Assembly (NCBI RefSeq): GCF_022965805.1
Contig: NW_027331236.1
Coordinates: 67,321-131,320 of the forward strand
Source of the DNA: Primulina eburnea
Taxonomy: Eukaryota; Streptophyta; Magnoliopsida; Lamiales; Gesneriaceae
DNA length: 64,000 nucleotides
Direction of reading: 5' to 3'
How positions within the stretch are numbered: position 1 is the first letter of the stretch; each line of letters starts with the position of its first letter. Shown here in pieces: positions 23,833 to 35,063 of this stretch. The position numbers were made by a program, and so were the translations under genes. The notes beneath the pieces are model-generated. The model was given only the letters and a program-made list of their open reading frames with translations. It did no database searches and was not told the DNA's origin.

Positions 23833-24581
23833 ACAGCTACTGTCCTCGCACATTCCTTTTCACATGTAATCTTATTTCGTGTCTCGGTTAATCCTTTCAT
23901 AATCATATCAAATTATAATTCAATAATTACTGATTACTGGGATTAATTTTCCAGGCATTACAGATTGAGTCTAGTCTAAAAAGTAGAGTCACGAGGTTGA
24001 GTGACAGTATATCGATTTGTATTGATGAATGTTAAGTTATGTTCCTGATATTGGTACATGCTTAGAATAGAATTTATTCTTGATATTAATTTATGTTCCT
24101 GATTAGGGTACATGTTTAGAATGTGATTCATTATTGTTATTGATTCATATCATGATTTTGATATATGATATGATTTTCTGTTATATGTTCTTATATTGTT
24201 TATATGATTGCATGTATACATGATTTATACTGGGATATTTATATCTCACCGGAGTTATCCGGCTGTTGTCTTGTTTGTATGTGTGCATGGCAACAGGTGG
24301 GCTAGGATGAGGGTCAAGAAGAGAACGAGGTTGGATTAGATAGCGTGGAGATCCGGGCTTTGAAGCAACTTAGGATTTAGCACTGACTTGTAGTTGAATC
24401 TAGTCGGATTATTGTAGAGTATACAATAATTGTATGATATGTTTAATATGTAATTTGAATTTAATTACATTACGTTTCCGCTTTGCATTTTAAAAAAAAT
24501 GTAGACCCTGTTTATACTAATTGATTAATTAGTAATAATTATGATTTAAAACATGATTAACGTCCGGGTCTCCACAGTATT

Positions 24582-26325
24582 AGCCTATGGCAATGACATG
24601 ATGCTTATCATGCCCAAATTACTTACTAAAAAAAAATACATATTTAATTCTTTGATTTTTGAGAAGTTATATATTATTATTTTTTAACATGTGATAAAAA
24701 AAAATTTAAATCAAATTCAACAAAATTAATGAGAAATATTTTTTTTTTTAAATTCAATAATTTCTTCTAAATCCACAATCACAAACAATTTTGTGACATA
24801 TCACGTGTTTGACACATTTGAATGATAACAATAATTGTTTCAACAATATTTTTATCCAAAAAGATTGTTATTTTATCTACAAAATGTCTTCATAATATAC
24901 ACAACAGCCTATTATTTATAAAGAAAAATGAAATATGCGATTATAAATAAATTATGTATAAACCAGAAAATTTATTTTATTAACATTTACTATGTGTATT
25001 CCAAAACAATGCCAATAAATTTGTAATGTGTCTCCTAATAAAATGTGTATTTTCTTTAGAATTGGTTTGATCATTTACATTATGGGAAATTTTATACTAT
25101 CATGTATCCGTGAACTTTGTAATATAGAACGAAATTATCACATTAGTAAATACGTAATAATTAAAAATTTGCACAAATAGAAGAATAATATTTTTTACTT
25201 GTCGATCATGAAAGTCAGATTTCAAGCTTAATGTATTGTTGTTTCCATATGAAGGTAGTTCATAATAATGAACAAATCTAAATTTAAACGAACATTACAT
25301 CTTGTAAAGATTCAACTCGGATATGGTGCTGAAAAGATGAGTCATTTCAGAATTCAATTTTGGAGTAGATAGATTTAGTACGTTAAATAGATTAAAATTG
25401 GTTTTTAATATAATATGCAATATTGTATTATTTATAATTTAAAATTCAAATAAGACATCCCAAAGGACAAAAATTATAAATTGGATGCTTTTTGCATAAT
25501 TATCATACATTAACTGTTTGAAATTATGGAAATCTCGAATTGCATGCATAGGGTGTCAACATTTTTTATTATTGAGGGTAATATATATATGTTTATTGAG
25601 GGTAATTTAATGTCCATTTATAACTCTTTGAATCAATCTCTTTTAATTTTCTTGGACTCTCTTATTTAAATTTTTAAGAACACAATTCAAGATATACAAT
25701 ATACGTATGGTTTTGGAAGAAAAATACAATACATTAATTCTTTCAAATTAAGGTAATTTCGAAATTATATGTATCTAGATCAAAAATTTATGATTACTAA
25801 ATGATAAATTAATATTAATTGGAAAACCTTGTTGTAGTGATAACTTTTAACACTCAACCAATTTAATTTTTAGAAAAATTAAATAAACTAATTAAATATT
25901 GTATTTATTTTTTAGTAAGTAATTTGGGCAGGAAATTACTTAAAATAGAAAAATTTATTTTTGAATGATTTACCTCATGAGTGATATTGAACATTGCAAT
26001 CATTTGTATTTTAAATTTATTTATACAGTTTTTAACTAAACTGATTGATATAATCAATGCAAAATTTTTGATATAGTTTATGTTTTCAATAGAGTTTAGT
26101 TTTAATTTGCGTAAAAAAAACAAAAAACATAAATTATATTTGAAGTAATATAAAAGTTAATTAAGTTCAAATATGAATTAAATGAATTGATATAACCAAT
26201 GCAAACAATAATTGAGGTGATCATTTATTGCAATACATATATGTCAATAATCATGATAAATCTTTCTTTTTTTAGAAATTATATTTTGGCGAGAAATTAC
26301 TATTTTTTGACAAAAACTCGGTTTT

Positions 26326-26356
<31 letters not shown>

Positions 26357-27748
26357 ATATAGTAAATAATATATTTTGAATTAGTTAAATTTGCAGATAA
26401 AAAATAAAAAATATATTTACAAAAATTTAAAATCTAAACAACTAAATATATATAATCAAATATATAAAATAATTATATACATATTTTAAAAATCAGATAA
26501 ACTCTAATGCTATTAAAATAATATTTTTAACAAAGTTCAAAAACCAAATAATCACATATATACAACAAAAAATAAAAATTTAAATATATAAATATTTAAA
26601 TTTAAAAAAATAAAGGTGAACCAACCGGTCAGACCAGTTCTTGGTTTTGATCAGTAAAACGGTTTCTGGGAGTGTTTCAGAGCGGTTTTCGACTGAATAG
26701 GCCGGTCCGATCTAGGTTTAAAAACATTGGATTGAACATGATATAACTTCTAACCAATCCCAAATATAAAAGCTATATTTCTTTTCCATATGTCTCTATT
26801 ATATCATCCATGATCTCAAATATAAAAGTTTATATTTCCAACAAAGTTTTATACTATATTATTAAACTCATTAACTAAGATTAAAATGAAACATATCTTT
26901 GCTTAATTTTTGGGGTCAAAATTTGTATTCGATGCAAAGGGATCTCTCAAATCGACAAAGTCAAGAATCTATCATCAAAATCTTTTGAGCATATCATCGT
27001 GATTCGTGAATACGATGAAAAAAAAAAAAAAAAAAGACATTCGAATGATTTGAAATATTGATATATCTTTAGTGTTTTTTTTAATTTTACATTGCCCAAG
27101 AAAATCCAGATAATTATTTAACACAAATTTTTTTTACTATAGTCTCACGAACCAATTTTGTGAGACGAGTCTCCTATTTAGGTAACTAATGAAAAATATT
27201 ACTTTTTAATGCCAAAAATATTACTTATTCTTGTAAATATGAGAAAGTTGATATGTTTCCGTGAGACGTACTATTTATTTAAATATTCAACTATTATTAA
27301 AAATATGTAAAAAGTAATTATTCTATATATTTTTATTTAGAAAAGAGCATGTAAAAATCACAAGTATTCACTACGTATATAGGAGAAAAATAAATTGTAA
27401 TATTATTTGAATATTTAAATAATTATCGAGAGACCGTTTCTATCTATATTTTGTGAAATGATTTCTTTGATCTAAATTCATGGGACGGATTGACTTGATC
27501 CGTATATATAGTCAAAAGTAATTTGACATAAAATGTAATAGATTTCATTGGTCCATAGGATCAAAGATCTGTCTTATAAAATTGAAATGTTAGACATTCT
27601 TACATTATTTTTTGTTTAAATACTTATATAATCAACAATGTTTATGTGCTATATAATCTTAAACAAAAAAAAAAATTATTTATGGGTGATTTCAATTTTT
27701 TTTTTAATTGAGTAAATCGAAATTGAAATTTCAAATTGATTTTTACAG

Positions 27749-27749
<1 letters not shown>
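24582..27749. other. AT-rich intergenic DNA
   Basis: About 3.2 kb without a credible gene. It may include the remainder of the Helitron-like element interrupted at 5278. TA repeat at about 26326-26352. At 26610-26735 there is a fragment (CAACCGGTCAGACCAG) of a dispersed repeat also represented at 4975-5060. A poly-A run lies at about 27017-27034. A 72-codon frame at 25905-26123 is AT-rich and unrecognised. Confidence 0.4.
27141..27272. repeat. Decayed copy of the GTGAGACGGTCTCAC MITE
   Basis: Shares GTCTCACGA, GTGAGACG.GTCTC and TATTACTTTTTAATG in order with the intact MITEs at 31978-32158 and 37400-37561, but is heavily mutated and without recognisable target duplication. Confidence 0.4.

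Positions 27750-27821
<72 letters not shown>
27750..27821. repeat. TA dinucleotide run
   Basis: Pure TA microsatellite of about 70 bp. It gives rise to a spurious tyrosine/isoleucine open frame on the minus strand. Confidence 0.95.
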
Positions 27822-27825
<4 letters not shown>

Positions 27826-28637
27826 CAAATTTGTGTCCAATATGAGGTACCCGGGCCAAGCCCACAATTATATATCCAGTTCTGTGTTTAACCCAATCAT
27901 TCCAAGTCTTGTAGGGGTTTTCCATATTTAAATCAGAATTACCAGAAATAATTTATGCTTCAGGGCTAAGCTCCCCCGAATTGCAGAGGTTTCTGAACGT
28001 AAGTTATTCAAAATACTATTCATTTGAATGCGTGTGTTTGTTTCATTTGGGTGTTGTGGATTAAATCTTGATGTGAATATCTTTAGGAAGCAATATCTTA
28101 TTTTAACTGTTGAGGAATTAATTTTTGTTTGGCTTCTATTTTATTTTTTTTATAGTTTTTTTTAATTGAATCTTCTGCTTATTTTTAATTGATGTCACAG
28201 ATTGAGATTGTTATGACATGTTGAATTCTGTGTAGTAATCGGCAGGTCCATGAAAATTTGACTACTGTAATCCCGGAACATTTATTTATTTATTTTTTTC
28301 CCAAAGAAACGAATGCTTGTTTTGATCATGTTTTCTATTGAGGGAATATGGTGTTTCTTTTAATGATGTAATTTTTTAATATACAGAGTTGACAGACCAT
28401 TGCATGCGCGAATAGGTGGCCTTATTTTTATTTGTTGATTCGTGGTGGATTTGAAGTCCTTAAGTTTCGTCAGTTTTTGGGTCTAGGTTGGCCCTGTCTC
28501 AGGGATGTTGATGGTAGAGTTGTTCCGTGCCTTAGAATTGCCCTTAAGTTAAAAACCTGTGTCCCTAGAAAAGATTTGGTGATTTGTTCCGACTATTTGC
28601 GCATTTGCTCGCTTGCACGCTTGGTCTTTGTTTTTGC

Positions 28638-30812
28638 ACAGTGTCAAAATCACGAGGCATAAAAAAGAGCTCAAGTGTCTGGTGCTTAAAGCGCAAAGCA
28701 AAGCACACGCTTTATGGGAAAAAAAATGGAAAACAAAATTCTCAAAAAAATAAAAATATAACCAAAAGTCTTTGAAAATGTGATATATGAAATATCAAAT
28801 ATCAAAATAATCGTCATCTTTTTTGTATTTTTCCAATTGAGTCGTAATCTTATCTTGTAAATCATCACCTCTCATCAATCTTGATATGCACTTGTACAAA
28901 CCCTCCATCACTTCTGTATCATTTTTTATGCCAGGTTTTAATTAAAATACTCTGGATTCAAGAAATATCCATATGCGTGCAAAGGTCGATGGAGTTGAAT
29001 GGTCCATCTGTCGTCAATGAAGTAAAAAAACTCTACGATTTTTTTCTGATAGCTTCTTTGGCTTTATCCACTGACTCTTAATTATAGACCATACGAGACT
29101 TTTTTTCACCATCTACTAGCCGCAATACTTTCACCAAAGGGCCGCCAACTTTTGAAGCATACACTATAGTTTTCCAAAATGAAAGCATCAAAATCACTTT
29201 TGCTACACGTTTTCCGACAACCACTTTAGAAAATCGACTATTTGCTCACTTTTCAGAAGAAACATCTTTTTCAAATTCGCTTGTTGTTCTTGAAACTGCT
29301 TTAAAGTCAAAAAAGCAGTTGCGAAATGTGTCTTTGCAGTTCTTACCATGTTTCTCTGTCCAAACTCCCTCGTCATGGTCAATACTTGTGGTTTATTGTA
29401 AATATTTAATGCAATGTTCTGAGTCGAGAAATTTTTTGAAGATATCCCCGATTAACAAATCTAAACAATTAGCTGCACAGAGAGACCTTACAAGTGTGGA
29501 AATCGGTTTTTCAAAAGACGACATGAGAAAACAAAGTAAATTTAATCAAACAAAATGAAAATATCTAATTCTTAATTGAATGCAACATAAAATTAAAATA
29601 TTACCTGCATTGACATTGCAGCTTGCGTTATCTGTTACAGCTTGAATCACATTCTTTTCTCGAACGCAAATCACAAATTTAGAAAGTAACTCAAACATCT
29701 TGTCGCTCGTGTGAGAATACTCCGAAGCATCAAATGATTCAATAAATACACTTCCTTTGAAAACTTTATTAGACTCTTACTCTATTTATCCATCCACCCA
29801 TCTCATGATCGTGCACCCATATTTAACCTTCACTTCATGATATGATGGATGTTTCGTTCCCAATCCATAACACCCAATAACATTATTTCGATGCTCAAAA
29901 GAATCATATTTAATGACATTAATATGAATTCCATCATCATACATCCGTGTAGCGAGTTTCTCAACCGCAATGTCTCTTAATTTCCTTTTATTTTCATAAA
30001 ATAAGCTTTTATATTTTGAACGTCTTTGTTTGGAAATTTCATCGACATCTTTCATAAAGTAAAGATTAATAGGTCCAATTTGCTGACACTTTTTACTTTG
30101 GACTGTAGGATGGATGCTTGAACTGGATATTGTCCGTTTTCCTTTTTGTTTATTAGAATATCAACCTCATATTCTTCTAAATCAACAATATCTTTCATTT
30201 GATTTTCAATTCACTTTTTTTCTCCATGAACTCTCCAACTTCTTCTTTAACTTGCTTGGAATATTTCGGACAAGCTTACATATTTCTATTGTCCCCAGCG
30301 AAATGTAGCTTATTTCGATAAATCCCGTCATTTGTTGTTTTGCCACAAAAAACACAACTAACAAAACAATATTTGGATTTTTAGTATCCGAAAGTCTAGC
30401 ATAAGACCAAACAATATCCTTCCGATTTGGCAGATTTGTATTTGACATGTTTAAGAATTAACCAACTGAAAATCATAATAATCAATCAATGAATTGAAAA
30501 AAGTAAACAAAACTATAAAAACTAAAGAAGAAATTCATTTTTATCTTCTAAAACATTAAATATAAAAGAAGAGGAATTCTTACCGATCCATAACTTAGGC
30601 AGAGAGGTAGACAAAGCGCCGGCGAGGTCAGATGGGAGGTGGTGAGCCAGAGAGCAGAGGCAGGAGAGCAGCCCAGAAATCAATCGCATCAGGGCTTTTA
30701 TTTTTATTTTTTAGCAGCGCATGTTTTTTAAAAATTATTTTCGGCGCTTTTCTTTCAAGCGCACTGAAACGCGCACTTCAAAGCGCACGAAGTGCACGCT
30801 TTCAACAACTAT
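28638..30812 (-). mobile_element. hAT-superfamily DNA transposon, inactive
   Basis: 2175 bp flanked by a perfect 8-bp target duplication GTTTTTGC (28630-28637, 30813-30820), the hAT signature length. The ends read ACAGTGTCAAAA (left) and, in reverse, ATAGTTGTTGAAAG (right), imperfect terminal inverted repeats of hAT type. Sub-terminal regions are rich in AAGCGC-like short motifs on both sides, as in many hAT ends. It carries a minus-strand transposase relic. Confidence 0.85.
28790..30448 (-). pseudogene. hAT transposase (BED finger and DUF659-type) relic
   Basis: Read from 30448 down. It starts MSNTNLPNRKDIVWSYARL, then after a frameshift a BED-type finger (CVFCGKTT...HFAG...CPKY). At 30055-29786 comes a linker ending KHPSYHEVKVKYGCTIMRW. 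The DUF659 catalytic region follows (FKGSVFIESFDASEYS, VIQAVTDNAS) to about 29605, with pieces at 29560-29050 (KRVAKVILMLSFW, GGPLVKVLRLVDGEKK). The last block is IDDRWTIQLHRPLHAYGYF and MEGLYKCISRLM at 29030-28790. Many stops and frameshifts; the hAT dimerisation tail is missing. Could not make transposase. Confidence 0.8.
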
Positions 30813-30896
30813 GTTTTTGCCTCATTTTGTTCATTTTCTCTCACCCCTTTCAACAACTATGTTTTTGCCTCATTTTGTTCATTTTCTCTCACCCCT
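30801..30896. repeat. 48-bp tandem duplication at the hAT right end
   Basis: Two near-perfect copies (period 48 bp) of a segment that starts with the last 12 bases of the hAT element (TTCAACAACTAT), includes the GTTTTTGC target copy and runs on to CTCTCACCCC. The duplication must have happened after the insertion. Confidence 0.85.
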
Positions 30897-31977
30897 GGCA
30901 ATTATGTACATATTTATATTTGTTTGGTCGACATTCTGTTGTCAGTGTTTACTACATCTTTATTTACTTTCTGAGTTAGGTTTTGTTGTTTTCGTGATAA
31001 TGTATATATACATATACTTGTATTTTCCTTTTAAACCTCGGAGATTTGATAGGCTATAGTTTGCTCTCAACATAACTATCACTTTGTGTATTTAGATCCC
31101 TTCTTTAATGTCACTAGTCAACTTGTCATGCTATTTGAAGAAGCTTGCTCAATTACATATGATTTATGGGCATGTAGCACATCTTTGTACAGAGGGGCTG
31201 TGGAACTGTAAGTTTGGTCCATTCAAGATTCTTAAACTCAATGAAAATATAATTTTAGTTCGTGATTATTTTGCTGCATTTAGTTTTTCAGTGATATAGA
31301 GCTTTCCACTCTTGAATCAATTTTTTTACGAAGATTCTAAAATTGCTTATTGATATTACCAAACTCATATGTGCACTACTTTCATCTTCGAGTTGTGTTC
31401 ATGATATTTGTTGATCATATGTAGTTTTTCTCTTGTTGATGGACTTTCCAATTAATATTTGATATGTTCCATGGATAAATCTTTACAGCAAGAAAAAGAA
31501 AAGGCTATGGTTAGTGAAATGATTGGCAAGCTTACCTCTGGGTGCTGGTGGAAGCAAGTTCAGCTCTAGTGAATCTACTTGTCTCGCATTATTGTGCCCA
31601 GCGCTACATGTATATGAGTCCCGCCATCATGAAGCGTCTCCGGCAGTGAAATTATTCAGAGTTTGAAAGAAGTTTGTCAAGTCTTGGTCTCGGAACTCGT
31701 AAGCGCACTCCTCTTAACAGTTAAGATAAGCAAGTAATTATATGCAATCTAGACGATGTTTCTTACATCAATAGTCAGTTTTCATCAAAATGTACCTTGA
31801 TTTTTTGTTATGTCGGCTATTTCTTGATCCAGGCGACCTTCATGTGTGCAGTTTCTAAGTTTAAGTGTCTAATTCTTGAGTTTCTTTGTAATTTTTAAGC
31901 TAATGCTTGCGACCTAAAGAATTCCCCACTTAAGCCGCCTTTCTTGGCTCCCTTATTGCATTCACCAATTTTATTTA

Positions 31978-32158
31978 GAGTGAGTCTCCTGTGAGACCGT
32001 CTCACGGATCTTAATCTGTGAGACGGGTCAACCCTACCCATATTCACAAAAAAAGTAGTACTCTTAGCATAAAAAGTAATATTTTTCCATGGATGACCTA
32101 AATAAGAGATCCGTCTCACAAATATGACCCGTGAGACCGTCTCACACAAGTTTTTGCC
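31978..32158 (+). mobile_element. Mutator-like MITE upstream of NLR1
   Basis: 181 bp with 9-bp target duplication TTTTATTTA on both sides (31969-31977, 32159-32167), the length expected of Mutator-like elements. Near each end is the palindrome GTGAGACCGTCTCAC, so the element can fold on itself. The termini differ (GAGTGAGTCTC against GGCAAAAACTT in reverse). A second copy, reversed, lies downstream of NLR1 at 37400-37561. Confidence 0.8.
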
Positions 32159-32167
32159 TTTTATTTA

Positions 32168-32546
32168 TTGATTTGACTGTGAAATTGAATTTTTGATATT
32201 TTAATAGACAATTTGATAAATTCGTAATTTTGGCAATTCTGGCCTACAATTTAATTTATAATTCAGGTGCAAATGGACATGATCAAAAAAAGTTGAAAAT
32301 AAAACACAATTTATATAATTTTAAAATAGAATTTACAAAAAGTTTGTCGGATAAAAATTAATTTAATCGTATCCATGAGCTGTCCCTTAAATTATAATGA
32401 TCTTTAATCAGGAATTAATTGTTAATGAATGGAAATGCTACCAGCTAAATAATCAATTAAATAAGCAGCCAACTATGACTGACATTAACTTATACTTTAA
32501 AGAAAATGTGTCGCATATCTGTGCCCTTCCGTTTTTGTCTCCTCCC
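32168..32546 (+). promoter_or_regulatory. NLR1 upstream region, shared with NLR2
   Basis: From about 32160 the sequence aligns with 42265-42659 upstream of NLR2 (shared blocks such as TTTGGCAATTC.GGCCTACAA and CAAATGGACATGATCAAAA), so promoter and 5' region were duplicated with the gene. TATA-like TTTATATAAT lies at about 32310. An upstream in-frame ATG (32397) exists, but the shared MAAAYA start is preferred. Confidence 0.5.
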
Positions 32547-35063
32547 ATGGCTGCTGCTTATGCTTCGCTTCTTGCTCTTGCTCGATCATTGCGAGAGATT
32601 TTGGATCTTGAGCAGTATATCGATCCTCTTCACAAAGAAAAAAATGTTTCTCTCAAGGAAAAAGTTGATTTCATCGTTGATTTCTTTGAAGATTATTCAG
32701 ATAAGTATCAAGAAACACTTGGTCGTGAGGGAAATGGGATTAGAGAAGCTGCATATGAAGCTCAAGATTTCATGGATTCGTATCAGTGTTCGGTGTCAAC
32801 TATTGGTGATGATGGGAGTTCTGAAGAGGCTGATTTGAACTTGGATCGAGACTTAACCATGGCGTCTGAAAGGATTGGTTTTATTTGGGATGAGACGATG
32901 AAGATGAACAACAGGGACACGACAAGAGATCTCCGATCCGTATCTTATTCTTTTCCTGTTGATCGTTCATCCACAGTCCAAACCACTGCCAGAAAAAGGG
33001 TAGTGGGATTTGATGATGACTTGCTCGTAATCAAAGAACGGTTATACGAAGACTCTGCTAACCTCCAAATTATCCCAGTTGTCGGGATGGGGGGAATCGG
33101 GAAGACGACTCTGGCTAGAAAAGCATACGAAGATTCAATCCTTTCTCAATACTTCGACAAATGCGCATGGATCACAGTGTCACAAGAGTATCAAAGGAGA
33201 GAGGTTCTTTCAGGGCTTTTGAAGTCCCTCAAGAATGAACAATCTAATGAGAACGAAGCAGAACTGGCAAAACTAGTGTATCAAAGTCTCATTGGCAGAC
33301 GATATCTCATTGTGATTGATGATATATGGAGTACCCAGGCATGGGATGATTTGAAGATGACATTCCCAGATGATGGTAGTGGAAGTCGAATCCTGTTAAC
33401 CACCAGGCTATTAGATGTGGCTTTTGAACAACAATCTTGTCCTCTCCAACTGGTGGAAGTCGGGAAGAAGATTGCGGAAAATTGTGGGGGACTTCCTCTC
33501 ACCATCGTGGTGGTTGCAGGACTACTCCTTTCTGCAGGCAACGTGATGAGAGAAGAAGTGTGGGAAAATATTTCGGAAAATATAAGTTCTAAAGAGCCTA
33601 CAATTGCCCTTCAGTGCTCAAAGATACTGTGTTTTAGTTATGATGGGTTACCTCTTCGACTAAAACCATGCTTCCTCTACATAGCAGCTTTTCCTGAAGA
33701 TTCTGAAATTGATGTTTCTGAGCTAATTAAGTTGTGGGTTGCTGAGGGATTTCTGAAACCAAATGATCAATTCAAATGGTTGGAAGATGTGGGCGAACAT
33801 TATTTGGAGGATCTGGTGAACAGAAGTTTGCTGTTAGTGAGCAAGAAAGGGCCTGACGGGAAACTCGAAACTGTTGGAATCCATGACATGTTGAGGGAGA
33901 TTTGCATAACAAAAGCTGAAGAAGAGGGGTTTCTTCATGGTGTCTCATCCAAAACGAATTCCAGAATAGAAATCATAAACAAACCATATCGCCGCCTCCA
34001 AATTCATTGCACGCAACATTTTCAGGAATGGAAAATCCTAGATTCGAGCGTGCGTTCGGTTCTAATTTTCTCCGAAAGATACGAGGAGCCAAGATTATAT
34101 CTACGATCTAGGCACGTCGGTGTCTTGGATGCACTCCAAGTAACTTGGCAGAAATTTTCAAATGTAATATCTACATTCGTCAATTTAAGGTACTTTGCTT
34201 TTGCCTTAACCCATGCATCATGTCCCAATGGATTTCCAGTCTCAATATCGAAACAGCCCAATCTCGAAACTATAGTTGTTTATCCAGATGTCATCCTATT
34301 CGGAAACTTATGGCAAGTACCATATGAAATCTTAAAGATGCCGAAGTTAAGGCATCTGATCTGGAACTAAGATTTTCGTTTATCCCATCCCTCTGATATA
34401 AGAATTGTTCATGAAAGTGATCTACAAACAATTGAGACAGTGGCCGATTTCATATTTACCGAAGAGATAATCAAAAAACTTGTGAATCTGAAGAAATTGG
34501 CTGTTGTATATTATATGAAGAATCATGATTGGGATTATTATAATCTCGAAAACCTTTGCCATTTACAAAGCCTCGAGGACTTGCAAATCTCAATGCGCTG
34601 CCAGCCTGATCCCTCAATGACATGGAACCATGCTTTTCCAATCGGTCTAAAGAAGTTATTTCTATACGGAGTCCTTTTTCCTTGGGAAAATATGACCATA
34701 ATTGGGTCGCTTCCGAATCTTCAAGTACTTCAGATGATATGGATGGCAGTCGATGAAGATTCAAAGTGGGTGATGATGGAAGGTCAATTTCTTCAACTCA
34801 AGTACTTTCACTCTTCCTTGGATTCTCTGTTGACGTGGAAAATGGAAAAAGAGCATTTCCCGTGTCTTGAAAGCTTGATTCTTGAGCGTGCCGAGCGGAT
34901 TAATGAAATTCCTAGTGGTATAGGAGAAATAGATACACTTCGATATATTGAGTTGAAGTACTGTAAAAAATCATTGGTAATCTCAGCGAAACAAATGCAA
35001 AAGCATCAACATGAAAATGGAAACGATGCTTTCCGTGTTCATGTAATTTATTACTTTGATTAG
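32547..35063 (+). pseudogene. NLR1: R1-type CC-NB-LRR with stop codon and deletion
   Basis: Member of the coiled-coil NLR immune receptor cluster. Start chosen at MAAAYASLLALARSL to match NLR2 and NLR3. Visible: N-terminal helical domain with AYEAQDFMDSY, P-loop GMGGIGKTT (residue 180), kinase-2 LIVIDDIW, GLPL, RNBS-D CFLYIAAFPED, and IHDMLRE in the MHD position. Two lesions: relative to NLR2, 29 codons covering RNBS-C (HQMNCLNNDQSWELL region) are cleanly missing at about 33421, and codon 608 is TAA (34368-34370) where NLR3 has an asparagine codon. The frame then stays open for another 230 codons of LRRs to 35063. It could at most give a 607-residue protein lacking RNBS-C and most LRRs. Probably non-functional, though truncated NLRs sometimes keep a role. 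Confidence 0.9.

Larger units (their letters stand above)
21958..23962 (-). mobile_element. Reversed solo LTR inside the outer 3' LTR
   Basis: 2005 bp reading TGTGGGGACCCGGACG at the left and CCAGGCATTACA at the right, i.e. a TGTAATGCC...CCCCACA LTR on the minus strand, with perfect duplications GATTG (21953-21957, 23963-23967). There is no internal domain. In minus order it holds a GCGCATATGCGC array (23832-23605), a TA run (23559-23492), the TATATCG palindromic units (22672-22470) and the paired hairpins (22289-22252). It is kin to the LTR it hit but has a different U3 array. Confidence 0.9.
5278..24576 (+). mobile_element. Outer Ty3/Gypsy retrotransposon, degraded and carrying three nested insertions
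   Basis: The ends are two LTRs (5278-7605 and 20239-24576) flanked by a perfect 5-bp target duplication GTATT (5273-5277 and 24577-24581). A primer-binding site TGGTATCAGAGC lies just after the 5' LTR and a purine tract AAGAAGGGGAGAAA just before the 3' LTR. Removing the inserted DNA leaves only about 3.4 kb of internal sequence, with a frameshifted gag, scraps of protease/RT and scraps of integrase. The element is therefore dead, with a deleted and point-mutated pol. Insertions: solo LTR 7911-9977, Tekay element 12243-19418, solo LTR 21958-23962. The 3' LTR begins CG where the 5' LTR begins TG, a simple transition. Confidence 0.9.
20239..24576 (+). repeat. 3' LTR of outer element, split by a solo LTR
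   Basis: Matches 5278-7605 over its whole length once 21958-23962 and one GATTG copy are removed (2328 bp). The GC-rich array is at 20380-20684 and the 36-bp unit array at 21653-21929. It has many more differences from its partner than the Tekay LTRs have from each other, so the outer element is the older one. Confidence 0.9.
27952..31649 (+). pseudogene. TIM8-type small Tim gene, broken, with a hAT element in its intron
   Basis: Intact relatives are small mitochondrial intermembrane-space chaperones with twin CX3C motifs that escort inner-membrane proteins. Exon 1 (27952-27999) encodes ASGLSSPELQRFLN up to a GTAAGT donor. Exon 2 (31489-31649) begins after TTTACAG with QEKEKAMVSEMIGKLTSGCW, then GSKFSSSESTC, and ends in another frame with CAQRYMYMSPAIMKRLRQ and TGA. 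Breaks: where family members start with ATG the frame reads ATT; the segment holding the second cysteine of the first CX3C is deleted after GCW; indels shift the frame before the second motif. The intron and splice sites are kept, so it is a decayed duplicate gene and not a processed copy. The intron holds the hAT element 28638-30812. Confidence 0.75.

Noticed and set aside
23488..23946. Repeated AYARDL/RICA-type ORFs and tyrosine/isoleucine runs
   Set aside because: Products of the GCGCATATGCGC array and TA run, seen again at 39149-39679 and 61083-61690.
30632..31059. ORFs of 112-115 codons on plus strand
   Set aside because: Cross the hAT terminus and a 48-bp tandem duplication; repeated peptide is a by-product.
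32397..32546. Upstream in-frame ATG for NLR1 (50 extra residues)
   Set aside because: The MAAAYA/MAAYA start is shared by all three NLRs and is typical of the R1 class; the extension is unlike any NLR N-terminus and differs from NLR2.
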